Shown here piece by piece: positions 7,278 to 14,210 of a stretch of 33,774 bases of DNA (within the stretch, counting starts at the first letter, position 1; each line of letters starts with the position of its first letter). The position numbers were made by a program, and so were the translations under genes. The stretch comes from a virus. Where the stretch lies: the IMG/VR virus record IMGVR_UViG_3300027969_000263, positions 1 to 33,774 of that record. One strand, written 5' to 3'. The notes under the pieces are model-generated. The model was not told the origin of the DNA. It saw only the letters and a program-made list of their open reading frames with translations, and searched no databases.

Positions 7278-8215
7278 CAGACCCAAAAGAACTATTACTT
7301 ACTGCATTACTTGCAGGAGATGCTAAGCGTTCACGATCTACACAAGTACAGATTGGTCCATCAGAGGTAGGTGGCTGTCGCCGTAAGGTGTGGTACAGAC
7401 TTAACGATCAACCTGAAACTAATGACAACGAATTAAAGCTCGCTGCGATTATGGGTACTGCTATTCACGCAGAGATTGAAAGAGCACTAGCAGATAATCC
7501 AGATGTGTTGATTGAAACTGAAGTTGAATACAACGGAATGAAAGCACACATTGACTGTTTCGTACCTGGTACTGGTGATGTGATTGACTGGAAGACAAGC
7601 AAGGTCCGGAACCTTTCTTACTTTCCAAGCAATCAGCAACGGTGGCAGGTGCAGCTATACGGCTACCTCCTAGCTAAGAACGGCTATGCGGTCAACCGAG
7701 TGTCACTGGTAGCAATTGCCAGGGACGGGGACGAAAGAGATGTCAAGGTTCACACCGAAGACTACGATGAGTCCATTGCACTAGAAGCACTCGGTTGGCT
7801 AGCGGCTGTTAAGGAAGCTGCAGAGGCACCAGCACCAGAAAAGGACGCAAGTTACTGTCAGTTCTACTGCAAGTACTATGACGCAAGTGGGCAGATGGGA
7901 TGCGTTGGTCTAAAAAAAGAACGTACACCAGTCAATGAAGTAATCATTGCTGATGAAGATATTGACAAGAACGCACTGTTGTACTTACAGTTAGCAGCGC
8001 AGATTAAAGAGTTAGAAAAAGAGCAAGATTCTTTGAAGGCATCCTTTGAAGGAGTAATGGGTACTACTAATTCAGGTATAGAACTCAGTTGGACAACTGT
8101 TAAAGGGCGCGAGTCAGTTGACAGTGACGAGGTAGAAAAACTATTAGGGTTCGTCCCTAAGAAGGTAGGAGCTGAGAGTCAGCGACTAACCGTAAAGCAA
8201 AGTGGAGGCAAGTAA
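7274..8215 (+). CDS. Cas4/RecB-like PD-(D/E)XK exonuclease with Fe-S cysteines
   Basis: The 313-residue protein shows the RecB/Cas4 nuclease pattern: GTAIH (motif I His, about residue 65), HIDCF (Asp about 94), VIDWKTSK (Asp105 and Lys107) and QVQLYGYL (motif with Gln and Tyr). One Cys near residue 35 (GGCRRK) and three near 195-210 (YCQFYC, GC) match the four ligands of the Cas4/AddB-type iron-sulphur cluster. Such proteins resect DNA ends. A GTG at 7274, overlapping the previous stop and eight bases after GGAAG, is preferred to an ATG at 7250, which would add eight residues. Its position heading the replication genes suggests recombination or DNA-end processing. Confidence 0.85.
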   Translation: MTDPKELLLTALLAGDAKRSRSTQVQIGPSEVGGCRRKVWYRLNDQPETNDNELKLAAIMGTAIHAEIERALADNPDVLIETEVEYNGMKAHIDCFVPGTGDVIDWKTSKVRNLSYFPSNQQRWQVQLYGYLLAKNGYAVNRVSLVAIARDGDERDVKVHTEDYDESIALEALGWLAAVKEAAEAPAPEKDASYCQFYCKYYDASGQMGCVGLKKERTPVNEVIIADEDIDKNALLYLQLAAQIKELEKEQDSLKASFEGVMGTTNSGIELSWTTVKGRESVDSDEVEKLLGFVPKKVGAESQRLTVKQSGGK

Positions 8216-8593
8216 ATGGCTACAGAAGGAACTAAGTATCAGATCAACTACAAGTTGAACGACGGAACACTCATCAATCTTTACGCAGCAGATGTTAAAG
8301 AACTAGAGACAGGTCTAACAGATCTGTCTATGGTTGCAACACTTATTAAGTCAACGGGAAAAGAACTTGGCGGCGTTCCAGTACAACCGGCCCCAAGCGT
8401 AGACGCAATCGCTCAGTCTTTTAATGCAACACCAGTTGCACAGGCACCAGCACCAGCAGGTGGCGGTAATGTATGTAAGCACGGTGCAATGGCACTGCGT
8501 TCAGGTGTAGGACAAAAGGGTCCGTGGTCAGGTTATATGTGTGCAGCACCTAAGGGTGCGCCAGATAAGTGCGACACTATCTGGGTTCGATAG
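8216..8593 (+). CDS. Protein with C-terminal zinc ribbon, replication operon
   Basis: The 125-residue product has an N-terminal mixed alpha/beta region (KYQINYKLNDGTLINLYA), an Ala/Pro-rich linker (about residues 55-83) and a C-terminal 40-residue module CKHG...GPWSGYMC...CDTIWV, which looks like a zinc ribbon with ligands Cys, His and two Cys. A GGAGG site precedes the ATG, which follows the nuclease stop directly. It could be a single-stranded DNA-binding or partner protein for the nuclease. That is inference from position only. Confidence 0.65.
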   Translation: MATEGTKYQINYKLNDGTLINLYAADVKELETGLTDLSMVATLIKSTGKELGGVPVQPAPSVDAIAQSFNATPVAQAPAPAGGGNVCKHGAMALRSGVGQKGPWSGYMCAAPKGAPDKCDTIWVR

Positions 8594-8596
8594 CAA

Positions 8597-8872
8597 GTGC
8601 GGGAGCCAAGTCAATACGAAGCTCCTAGTTGTGCAACAATCGGTGGTGACTTCTGGTTCCCCGATAATGAATCTGGTATTCCTGGCGCATCTACAGTTGA
8701 TGCTAACTTTGCAAAGAACATCTGCAAGAGATGTCCTCACCGTAGAGAGTGCGCTGAATGGGGTATTAAGAACGAGGCTCACGGCATCTGGGGTGGTCTG
8801 GCGATTAGAGATCGTCAACGCATCAGACGTGAGCGAGGAATCAAAATCTATCAGGAGGACGACGTTGCTTAA
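8597..8872 (+). CDS. WhiB-family transcription regulator
   Basis: The 91-residue protein has Cys12, Cys43-x-x-Cys46 and Cys52, which bind the [4Fe-4S] cluster, then GIWGG (residues 63-67) and a basic C-terminal stretch (RDRQRIRRER) for DNA contact. WhiB proteins are restricted to actinobacteria and their phages, and known members bind region 4 of the housekeeping sigma factor. A phage copy may redirect host transcription or block superinfection, as described for mycobacteriophage WhiB proteins. Start is GTG three bases after the previous stop. An AGGAGG near its 3' end serves the next gene. Confidence 0.93.
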   Translation: MREPSQYEAPSCATIGGDFWFPDNESGIPGASTVDANFAKNICKRCPHRRECAEWGIKNEAHGIWGGLAIRDRQRIRRERGIKIYQEDDVA

Positions 8873-9713
8873 TCTTTCCCGTGCTTGGAGTGGAGTGCTT
8901 ACCAAAGCAACACCACTACCTGATGTGTGGGAAGGGTTAAAGGCAGAAGGTATTAAGTTTCGTAGAGGCCAAGTATGTATGGTAGCTGCAGCACCTAATG
9001 CTGGTAAGTCTATGTTCGCTCTGATCTATGCAATCAAAGCCAAGGTTCCTACACTTTTCTTCTCCGCAGATACTGATACCGCTACTGTAATGATGAGGTC
9101 TGTATCGCATCTATCTGGTCACTCACAAGTGACAGTAGAGGCAAACCTGTCTAACGATAGTAAGTATTACAATGCACAGTTAGTTAAAGTTTCCCACATC
9201 AAGTGGGTCTTTGATTCATCTCCAAACATTGACGACTTGGAGTTAGAGATCAGGGCCTACGTTGAACTCTATGGACAACCGCCTGAGTTGATAGTCATTG
9301 ATAACTTAATGAACATCACTGCTGAGACAGACAACGAATGGGCAGGACTGAGAGCAATTATGATGGAGCTACACGATATGGCACGCAAGACTGAGGCCTG
9401 TGTATTAGTACTCCACCACGTATCAGAACAGTCAGAGTATGGGTCACCTAGTAACCCACCTCATCGCAGAGCAATTCACGGAAAGGTCAGTCAGTTACCT
9501 GCGCTGATACTTACATTGGGCTATGACCCAGGACAAGGAATACTTAAGGTTGCACCAGTAAAGAATCGCTTTGGTAAACATACTGCAGACGGCAGTGAAT
9601 ACGCACAGCTACTGGTAAACTACGCAGCAGTACAGATATCAGACCAGAACGAGTTTGGTTGGATGCTAAGGAAAGATACGATTGCAGGATACCAAGGAGG
9701 GTATAATGTCTGA
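8865..9713 (+). CDS. RecA-fold helicase-like ATPase (DnaB C-terminal domain type)
   Basis: The start is TTG at 8865, six bases after a perfect AGGAGG and inside the end of the WhiB gene. The product is 282 residues. A Walker A-like loop (APNAGKS, about residues 43-49), Walker B (ELIVIDNLM, 141-149) and a HH-containing strand (LVLHHVSEQ, with conserved His) are those of DnaB/KaiC-type RecA folds. There is no N-terminal DnaB helical domain, so it is shorter than a full replicative helicase (about 450 residues). Next to nuclease and primase genes, it is the likely replicative helicase or a helicase loader. Confidence 0.8.
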   Translation: MLNLSRAWSGVLTKATPLPDVWEGLKAEGIKFRRGQVCMVAAAPNAGKSMFALIYAIKAKVPTLFFSADTDTATVMMRSVSHLSGHSQVTVEANLSNDSKYYNAQLVKVSHIKWVFDSSPNIDDLELEIRAYVELYGQPPELIVIDNLMNITAETDNEWAGLRAIMMELHDMARKTEACVLVLHHVSEQSEYGSPSNPPHRRAIHGKVSQLPALILTLGYDPGQGILKVAPVKNRFGKHTADGSEYAQLLVNYAAVQISDQNEFGWMLRKDTIAGYQGGYNV

Positions 9714-9918
9714 GCCAGAATTAACAAACAAGTACAGAGATAATCTAAAGATAGATGCACTACGTGCAGATGTAGATGCAATCAAGGTAGACCTAACCAA
9801 CTTCGTTGGTGCATTACTGCAATCTGGTGTTGTCGAATTAGTTAAAGATGAAGAAGGCAATATCATCTATAAGATCAACAAGGTTGTACTGGTAGATGAG
9901 TCAGTACAACAAGACTAA
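9706..9918 (+). CDS. Small acidic protein of unknown function
   Basis: A strong AAGGAGG precedes the ATG at 9706 by five bases, giving a 70-residue protein, and that start overlaps the ATPase stop by eight bases. The sequence is mostly helical (RDNLKIDALRADVDAIKVDL) with a short beta C terminus (NIIYKINKVVLV). No domain recognised. Coupling to the helicase gene suggests a shared process. Confidence 0.65.
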   Translation: MSEPELTNKYRDNLKIDALRADVDAIKVDLTNFVGALLQSGVVELVKDEEGNIIYKINKVVLVDESVQQD

Positions 9919-10246
9919 AGGTTCTCAGTTTGAGACAGATGTAATGAAGTGGCTCCGCAAGTGCGGTGTCATTGCAGAGCGTCTGACTAAAGCTGGGGCA
10001 AAGGATGAGGGCGACATCGTTACTGTTATCGCGGGAGAAACCTATATCCTTGAACTCAAGAACAGGGCAACACTATCCTTGCCTGAGTTCTGGAGAGAAG
10101 CACAAGTTGAGGCGCTTAACTATGCTAAGGCTCGCGGTATCGGGGAAGTACCACTGTCTTATGTAATAGTTAAGCGTCGCAACGCTTCAATAGATCAGGC
10201 TTGGGTAATCCAAGACCTAGCACAGTGGTTAAAGGAGAAGCAGTAA
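9896..10246 (+). CDS. Holliday-junction resolvase-like nuclease
   Basis: The 116-residue protein carries a PD-(D/E)XK core of the archaeal Hjc/phage resolvase type: GSQFETDVMKWL (Glu13), KDEGDIV (Asp40) and ILELKNR (Glu53, Lys55). The length suits a minimal resolvase. It begins inside the previous gene and its stop overlaps the next start (TAATG). In a phage replication operon it would resolve branched DNA before packaging. A related short nuclease of other specificity is the alternative. Confidence 0.75.
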   Translation: MSQYNKTKGSQFETDVMKWLRKCGVIAERLTKAGAKDEGDIVTVIAGETYILELKNRATLSLPEFWREAQVEALNYAKARGIGEVPLSYVIVKRRNASIDQAWVIQDLAQWLKEKQ

Positions 10247-10410
10247 TGGCACACGTAGCACAATGGTATGCAAATGAACGCCCAAGTTTTTCTTTTTATT
10301 GTCCTTGTGGTTTAGCTATCACAGGACAAAGTGAAAAAGGTTTGCGTACTCTAGTAGAAAGACATAAGGAAAGAGCAATCTTTCATCAAGAAATCAAAGG
10401 AGAAGAATAA
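10246..10410 (+). CDS. Small protein with CPCG motif, unknown
   Basis: The ATG at 10246 overlaps the previous stop and follows AAAGGAG at a good distance. The 54-residue product has a Tyr/Phe-rich N-terminal half with FYCPCG and a basic helical end. The two Cys are too few for a full zinc site unless it pairs. The stop overlaps the next start. Confidence 0.6.
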   Translation: MAHVAQWYANERPSFSFYCPCGLAITGQSEKGLRTLVERHKERAIFHQEIKGEE

Positions 10411-10496
10411 TGCCAGTACCAGGTGGAGAAATAACAACAACAGAGATACTCGTACCAGAAGTTGTACCAGTTGAAGAGGTAGAAGATGACGACTAA
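10410..10496 (+). CDS. Acidic micro-protein, 28 residues
   Basis: A TAATG junction after the previous stop and an AAAGGAGAAG site upstream support translation of a very short, Pro/Val-rich protein ending in EEVEDDD. It has no recognisable domain. An acidic tail like this often serves as a partner-binding tag, but that is only a suggestion. Confidence 0.45.
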   Translation: MPVPGGEITTTEILVPEVVPVEEVEDDD

Positions 10497-10671
10497 GATT
10501 GGGTTACCTGAAAATCGTAAACGATTAAAGGGTGCAGGTATAGAACACGCTAGGAGCGCATCATTTGATGCAGGATACAACGCTGGCTTTGATGCAGGTG
10601 TTGAATACACAAAAAACCAAATAGCTTTTGAAGCAGCAAAGGAAAAAAATGATCTGTCAGAACTGTCATAA
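10486..10671 (+). CDS. Small protein, 61 residues, unknown
   Basis: It starts at an ATG overlapping the end of the acidic micro-protein (11 bases) with GAGG upstream. The sequence has a basic start (NRKRLKG) and repeated Gly-Phe/Tyr-Asp-Ala-Gly units (DAGYNAGFDAGVEY), then a charged helical tail. No known family was recognised. Confidence 0.6.
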   Translation: MTTKIGLPENRKRLKGAGIEHARSASFDAGYNAGFDAGVEYTKNQIAFEAAKEKNDLSELS

Positions 10672-10828
10672 GGCAGGAGAAGAGAACACTCTTACTCACT
10701 ATAAGCGTTCAGCTCAGTGGCACGATAAGTGTGATGACAAGGGGTGTGTATGCCAGCACAAGACTGGTCCAGGGTACGTAAAGCGGGCAGATACAAAGGT
10801 GCCATTGATGCAAACACAATCCCCATAG
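10649..10828 (+). CDS. Small zinc-binding protein
   Basis: The ATG at 10649 follows AAAGGAAAA and gives a 59-residue protein starting MICQNCHKAGEEN. Cys3-x-x-Cys6-His plus His28, Cys31, Cys36 and Cys38 offer a zinc-ribbon-like set of ligands. It overlaps the primase zinc module by about 80 bases in another frame. Function unknown; a nucleic-acid-binding role fits its position. Confidence 0.6.
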   Translation: MICQNCHKAGEENTLTHYKRSAQWHDKCDDKGCVCQHKTGPGYVKRADTKVPLMQTQSP

Positions 10829-11127
10829 GTCCCATTGTCCAGCACTTCGGTGGTGAAGTAAGAGAGGGTAAGAGCGCATCGGTGAGATGCTGCCTACATA
10901 GCGACAGTCGCAGGTCTGCTGTTATGAATACCTACGACAACCTGTACTTCTGTCACACCTGTGGTAAAGGTGGCAATGCAGCTAACTTAGTGTGCATACT
11001 AGAGAACTTGGAGTTTAATGATGGCCTCAAACGTGCAGTCGAAATTGCTACTGGAAGCGGCGCAACAATACGCTCAAGCAATAAGTCCCGAAGCACTGGT
11101 CGTACTAAACGCACGTGGGATCTCTGA
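10750..11127 (+). CDS. Primase zinc-binding (CHC2) module
   Basis: The 125-residue protein contains CCLH (Cys47/48-x-x-His50) and FCHTCGKGG (Cys68-x-x-Cys71), the four-ligand zinc ribbon of DnaG/T7-type primases that reads the priming site. AAGGGG lies five bases before the ATG at 10750 (a GTG at 10744 is the alternative). The rest of a primase is missing from this frame and appears in the next gene, in a different frame overlapping by about 107 bases. The terminal 50 residues after ...GLKRAVEIATG look basic and disordered. Confidence 0.8.
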   Translation: MPAQDWSRVRKAGRYKGAIDANTIPIGPIVQHFGGEVREGKSASVRCCLHSDSRRSAVMNTYDNLYFCHTCGKGGNAANLVCILENLEFNDGLKRAVEIATGSGATIRSSNKSRSTGRTKRTWDL

Positions 11128-11671
11128 AGAGACAGCAGGACTGTTCCAGTTAGGAACTATTACAAACCCAATCAACGGTCACGAGATGTATGAAGGGTGG
11201 CTATCTATCCCCTACCTTACTGCCTCCGGTGGTTGTGTTGGCTTTAAGTTTAGACGATTAGATGATGCCAAGCCTAAGTATGGATCTCCTACTGGGCAGA
11301 AGGCACATCTATATAATGTTTGTGACATCACTCTTGACTCACCACACATCGTTGTATGTGAAGGTGAACTAGATGCGATAGTCACTAGCGGAGAGCTTGG
11401 GATACCAGCAGTGGGAGTACCAGGTGTTGCAGCCTGGAAGCCACACTTTCCTAAGCTCTTTGCAGGGTATGAAACTATCTTTGTTGTCGGCGATAATGAT
11501 ATTAAAGAGGATGGGTCTAACCCTGGAGCTGAGTTTGCTAAGCGCGTGGCGAACGAGGTAATGAACTCACAGATTGTTACACTACCACCAGGTATGGACA
11601 TCAATGATTACTACTTGGCTAATGGGATTGATGCTACAAGGAAGTTACTGATAGGGGAGTCAAATGTATGA
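11021..11671 (+). CDS. Primase TOPRIM module
   Basis: The 216-residue protein carries the TOPRIM fold: VVCEGELDA (Glu114) and VVGDND (Asp158, Asp160) coordinate metal for RNA primer synthesis. The N-terminal part (ALVVLNARGISEETAGLFQLG) is the linker/RNA-polymerase subdomain start seen directly after the zinc ribbon in single-chain primases. TTGGAG lies seven bases before the ATG at 11021 (an ATG at 11018 is also possible). The zinc module is encoded upstream in another frame, so the primase here is probably two-chain. Confidence 0.85.
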   Translation: MASNVQSKLLLEAAQQYAQAISPEALVVLNARGISEETAGLFQLGTITNPINGHEMYEGWLSIPYLTASGGCVGFKFRRLDDAKPKYGSPTGQKAHLYNVCDITLDSPHIVVCEGELDAIVTSGELGIPAVGVPGVAAWKPHFPKLFAGYETIFVVGDNDIKEDGSNPGAEFAKRVANEVMNSQIVTLPPGMDINDYYLANGIDATRKLLIGESNV

Positions 11672-12089
11672 CAATGACAAGGCAAGAGTGGGACACGATG
11701 CTACAGACTTTGCAGCATATGGGCTTCCAAATCCTAGAGATCAATATGGAAACCGAGACATTGTTAATCCGTCCAATCCCAGTGCGGTAAATGCAGCTTT
11801 CGTTGCAGATGTATGGCGTATTATGGATCAAGCAGGTAATCTACTGGTGCGTAAGCATCACGACTACGGCCCAAAGAACATTGCTCACTCACCAGGTGGA
11901 CCACTTAATGGTTTGCGTGTACGTATGTGGGACAAGATAGCACGCATCAACAACTTACTTGACTCAGGTGTTAAGCCTAGCAATGAGTCATTGCGTGATA
12001 GTTTCTTAGACTTACTTAACTACTCAGCTATTGCAATGATGGTACTAGATGGCGTATGGCCTGAAGTACAGGAACCAGACTGTGACTAA
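11664..12089 (+). CDS. Nucleotide-modification-associated domain 1 (DUF1599)-like protein
   Basis: The 141-residue protein has KHHDYGPKNIAHSPGG, GLRVRMWDKIARINNLL and SNESLRDSFLDLLNYSAIAMMVLDG, the conserved helices of the Nmad1/DUF1599 family found in phages with modified nucleotides. Charged His/Asp/Lys and Glu/Asp clusters there resemble MazG/dUTPase-like all-alpha NTP-processing folds. It precedes a methyltransferase-like gene. A role in altering nucleotide pools is inferred. Confidence 0.75.
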   Translation: MYDNDKARVGHDATDFAAYGLPNPRDQYGNRDIVNPSNPSAVNAAFVADVWRIMDQAGNLLVRKHHDYGPKNIAHSPGGPLNGLRVRMWDKIARINNLLDSGVKPSNESLRDSFLDLLNYSAIAMMVLDGVWPEVQEPDCD

Positions 12090-12597
12090 TCAAAAGATTA
12101 TCAACAACATTACTAATAATAATTACAGTGATGAATGGTATACGGACCAGCCTACTGTTGATAAATGTCTTGAGTTGCTTGCGCCTACATTTGGTTCAAT
12201 AGTTATGTGTCCATTTGATTCAGAAGATAGTTTGTTTGTTAAGACTTTGCTAAGGAAAGGCCATCAAGTCATACATAGCATTACTGATTATCTAACAAAT
12301 GATTACGAGTATGATTACTTAGTAACTAATCCTCCTTTCAGTATTAAAGATTCTGTTATTGAAAGGGTATTCCAATCAGGCAAACGTGCTGTTTTAATTT
12401 TGCCATTAGATTCTCTTGGCGGAGTTAAGCGTCATTCACTTTATCAACAGTATGAGTATCCTCATATTTACATACCAACTAGACGAGTAAGTTATTACGA
12501 TCAGACTTGGAAAAAAAGAGAAGGTTCTAATTTTCATAGTGTTGTTATGACTTTTAATCATAAAGAAGAACCTAAAGTTATGTGGGAAAATCAGTGA
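12082..12597 (+). CDS. N6-adenine DNA methyltransferase-like protein
   Basis: The preferred start is a GTG at 12082, overlapping the previous stop, with AGGA upstream; the product is 171 residues. DEWYTD near the start and NPPF (about residue 82) are the first region and motif IV of adenine methylases that clamp the flipped base. FGSIVMCPFDSEDS occupies the place of the SAM-binding motif but lacks the usual FxGxG loop. The protein is short and lacks a target-recognition domain, so activity is uncertain. This stretch is visibly richer in A and T and in TTA, AAT and TAT codons than its neighbours, hinting at separate origin. Confidence 0.65.
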   Translation: MTNQKIINNITNNNYSDEWYTDQPTVDKCLELLAPTFGSIVMCPFDSEDSLFVKTLLRKGHQVIHSITDYLTNDYEYDYLVTNPPFSIKDSVIERVFQSGKRAVLILPLDSLGGVKRHSLYQQYEYPHIYIPTRRVSYYDQTWKKREGSNFHSVVMTFNHKEEPKVMWENQ

Positions 12598-13226
12598 CTG
12601 AACTACACCCAATAATCTATGACCTAGTACCTAGCGTTGCTAATACCATTCATCGTAGGTATAACAAGCACGTTGAGAAGGATGACATCAAGCAAGAACT
12701 GATGGCGTGGGCTATGACTAGGGTAGAAGATCACACCATTGACCTAATGGAACCTATCGAAGAGCGACGCAGACACAACGAACAGCGCATTGCGTGGCAG
12801 ATGAAGCGTGCAGGAGAACGCTATGCACGCAAGGAGAAGGCTGCTAAGTCTGGCTATCAGACTAATGATGAGGTTTACTACCAGTCAGCTACCCTTGGTC
12901 AGTTGCTACCCTTTGTTATTGCATCAGTCATAGATGGCACAGTATTAGAGCAAGCACAAGAGATGATTAGAGATGGACAACCTAAAGGTTCATCATCACC
13001 GGCAGAAGGTGGTAACCTACTTGCTAACCTCATTGACATCAAGAATGGTTTTCTTAAACTACACCAAGAAGATCAAGCTCTCTTGCGTATGCGCCATCAC
13101 GAATCCTTTACTCTGCAACAGATAGCACAGGTACTAGAGTGCGCTATCTCTACTGCAGATCGTAGGTGCGAGCAGGCTTTGCGTAGGTTGCAGGATAACC
13201 TTGGTGGTGTTAGCCCTTGGCAATGA
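12594..13226 (+). CDS. Sigma-70-like factor
   Basis: The 210-residue protein (GTG at 12594 overlapping the previous stop; a GTG at 12582 adds four residues) has NKHVEKDDIKQELMAWA at residues 24-40, resembling the sigma region 2 helix pair, and LRMRHHESFTLQQIAQVLE followed by a second helix near residues 165-205, a region 4 helix-turn-helix. A basic helical region lies between. Such phage factors can redirect RNA polymerase to late promoters. The sequence is divergent, so a non-sigma helix-turn-helix protein remains possible. Confidence 0.65.
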   Translation: MTELHPIIYDLVPSVANTIHRRYNKHVEKDDIKQELMAWAMTRVEDHTIDLMEPIEERRRHNEQRIAWQMKRAGERYARKEKAAKSGYQTNDEVYYQSATLGQLLPFVIASVIDGTVLEQAQEMIRDGQPKGSSSPAEGGNLLANLIDIKNGFLKLHQEDQALLRMRHHESFTLQQIAQVLECAISTADRRCEQALRRLQDNLGGVSPWQ

Positions 13227-13606
13227 AAGAACTAGAACTATTTAATTTTCTCAAAGAGAGTTTGTATCCAGACCTTACTAAGTCTGAGGGTATCTATGAC
13301 TCCTTTGATTGCATCAGCGTTAAGGCTGGTCACTACATAGAGTTGAAGTGTCGCTATACTCATTACCCCACACTGTTAATTGAGGAGATGAAGTATCGCA
13401 AGCTGATAACCCAAGCTGCAGAGCGAGATCTCATCCCCTTCTACATCAACTCGACACCGTTAGGTGTCTTTTCTTTTGACCTGATGGACGTACCAGAACC
13501 TGAATGGGTTACCCACTGGATGCCAGCAACCACAGAGTTTGCACGTTCTAATAAGGTCAGTAAGTTAGTAGGTTATCTACCAATCGAAGAGGCGGTGCAG
13601 CTCTAA
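13223..13606 (+). CDS. PD-(D/E)XK nuclease-like protein, unknown
   Basis: The ATG at 13223 overlaps the previous stop (ATGA; a TTG at 13217 is the alternative) and the product has 127 residues. SFDCISVKAGHYIELKCR contains an Asp and then Glu40-x-Lys42, the minimal catalytic pattern of a PD-(D/E)XK nuclease, and VFSFDL later fits a core strand. The fold is small and lacks other clear motifs, so it may be a structural relative without activity. Confidence 0.55.
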   Translation: MKELELFNFLKESLYPDLTKSEGIYDSFDCISVKAGHYIELKCRYTHYPTLLIEEMKYRKLITQAAERDLIPFYINSTPLGVFSFDLMDVPEPEWVTHWMPATTEFARSNKVSKLVGYLPIEEAVQL

Positions 13607-13779
13607 TGCAGTATGACTATCGTTGCCCTGATTGCAATAGTGAATTAACTATAGAGCGTTCTATCCACGAGGAACCTCGTGAGCCAAGTTGCTTTGACTG
13701 CCACATACCAATGGTGCGTAAGTGGGACTCTCCCGCAATTACCTTCAAGGGTAAAGGCTTTTACTCCAACGGAGGGTAA
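13606..13779 (+). CDS. FmdB-type zinc-ribbon protein
   Basis: This 57-residue gene starts at a TAATG junction. The protein begins MQYDYRCPDCNSELTIERS, has a second knuckle CFDCH, then SPAITFKGKGFYSNGG, which is the signature end of the FmdB/CxxC-CxxC zinc-ribbon family. Members are small putative regulators or metal-binding proteins of unclear function. It is the last gene of the rightward operon, directly before a terminator. Confidence 0.8.
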   Translation: MQYDYRCPDCNSELTIERSIHEEPREPSCFDCHIPMVRKWDSPAITFKGKGFYSNGG

Positions 13780-13786
13780 AGCAAAA

Positions 13787-13820
13787 CCCCACCAGCGAAC
13801 GGACTGATGGGGCTTTGTTG
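13787..13820. terminator. Bidirectional terminator between convergent operons
   Basis: CCCCACCAG pairs with CTGATGGGG (one G-T pair). The plus strand continues CTTTGTTG and the minus strand continues TTTTGC, so the hairpin can stop both the rightward replication operon and the leftward operon ending at 13836. Confidence 0.7.
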
Positions 13821-13835
13821 TGCTAAGGAAAAGGG

Positions 13836-14210
13836 TTAGTAAACCTTAGCCACATCTACTATGTTCTGCACGATCCATTCTACTACAGGTACAGCTACTG
13901 CATTACCCATCTGCTTATACCTGGTTGAGTCTGACTGTCCAGCAGTCCAGTCATCAGGGAAACCCTGCAGTCTTTCGCACTCTATTGGAGTTAAACGGCG
14001 TACGTTAGTTCCCATAATTAACTTACCTTCCTCAACGTATTGGTTACCTACTCCTTTGTAATCTCTTGCTTGTAAAGTACCCATCACCATCACAGTTGTT
14101 CGCACATCACCATTATCAAATGCGTTCATAGTGGGCATCACTCCTCCTTCAATCCAAGTCTCGTAATCATCCACGTTCTGTGCTCTTCTGCTCTTAGTAA
14201 ACCACAACAT
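13836..14210 (-). CDS. Cytosine-5 DNA methyltransferase, C-terminal part (split gene)
   Basis: The 124-residue frame has a target-recognition-like section (SRRAQNVDDYETWIEGG, PTMNAFDNGDVRTT) and then RRLTPIECERLQGFPDDWT and YKQMGNAVAVPVVEWI, which are motifs IX and X of C5 methylases. Motifs I-VIII are in the upstream gene, in another frame, overlapping by 17 bases. The frame change needed to join them is +1, at the sequence GTTGTGGTTTACTAA. It is either a frameshifted gene, an assembly or sequencing error, or a genuine two-subunit enzyme like M.AquI. Confidence 0.8.
   Translation of the reverse strand: MLWFTKSRRAQNVDDYETWIEGGVMPTMNAFDNGDVRTTVMVMGTLQARDYKGVGNQYVEEGKLIMGTNVRRLTPIECERLQGFPDDWTAGQSDSTRYKQMGNAVAVPVVEWIVQNIVDVAKVY

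Noticed and set aside
8541-8864. N-terminal extension of the helicase-like ATPase reaching back to 8541
   Set aside because: This part runs across the whole WhiB gene in another frame. A TTG at 8865 has a perfect AGGAGG six bases upstream and gives a normal start of the domain.
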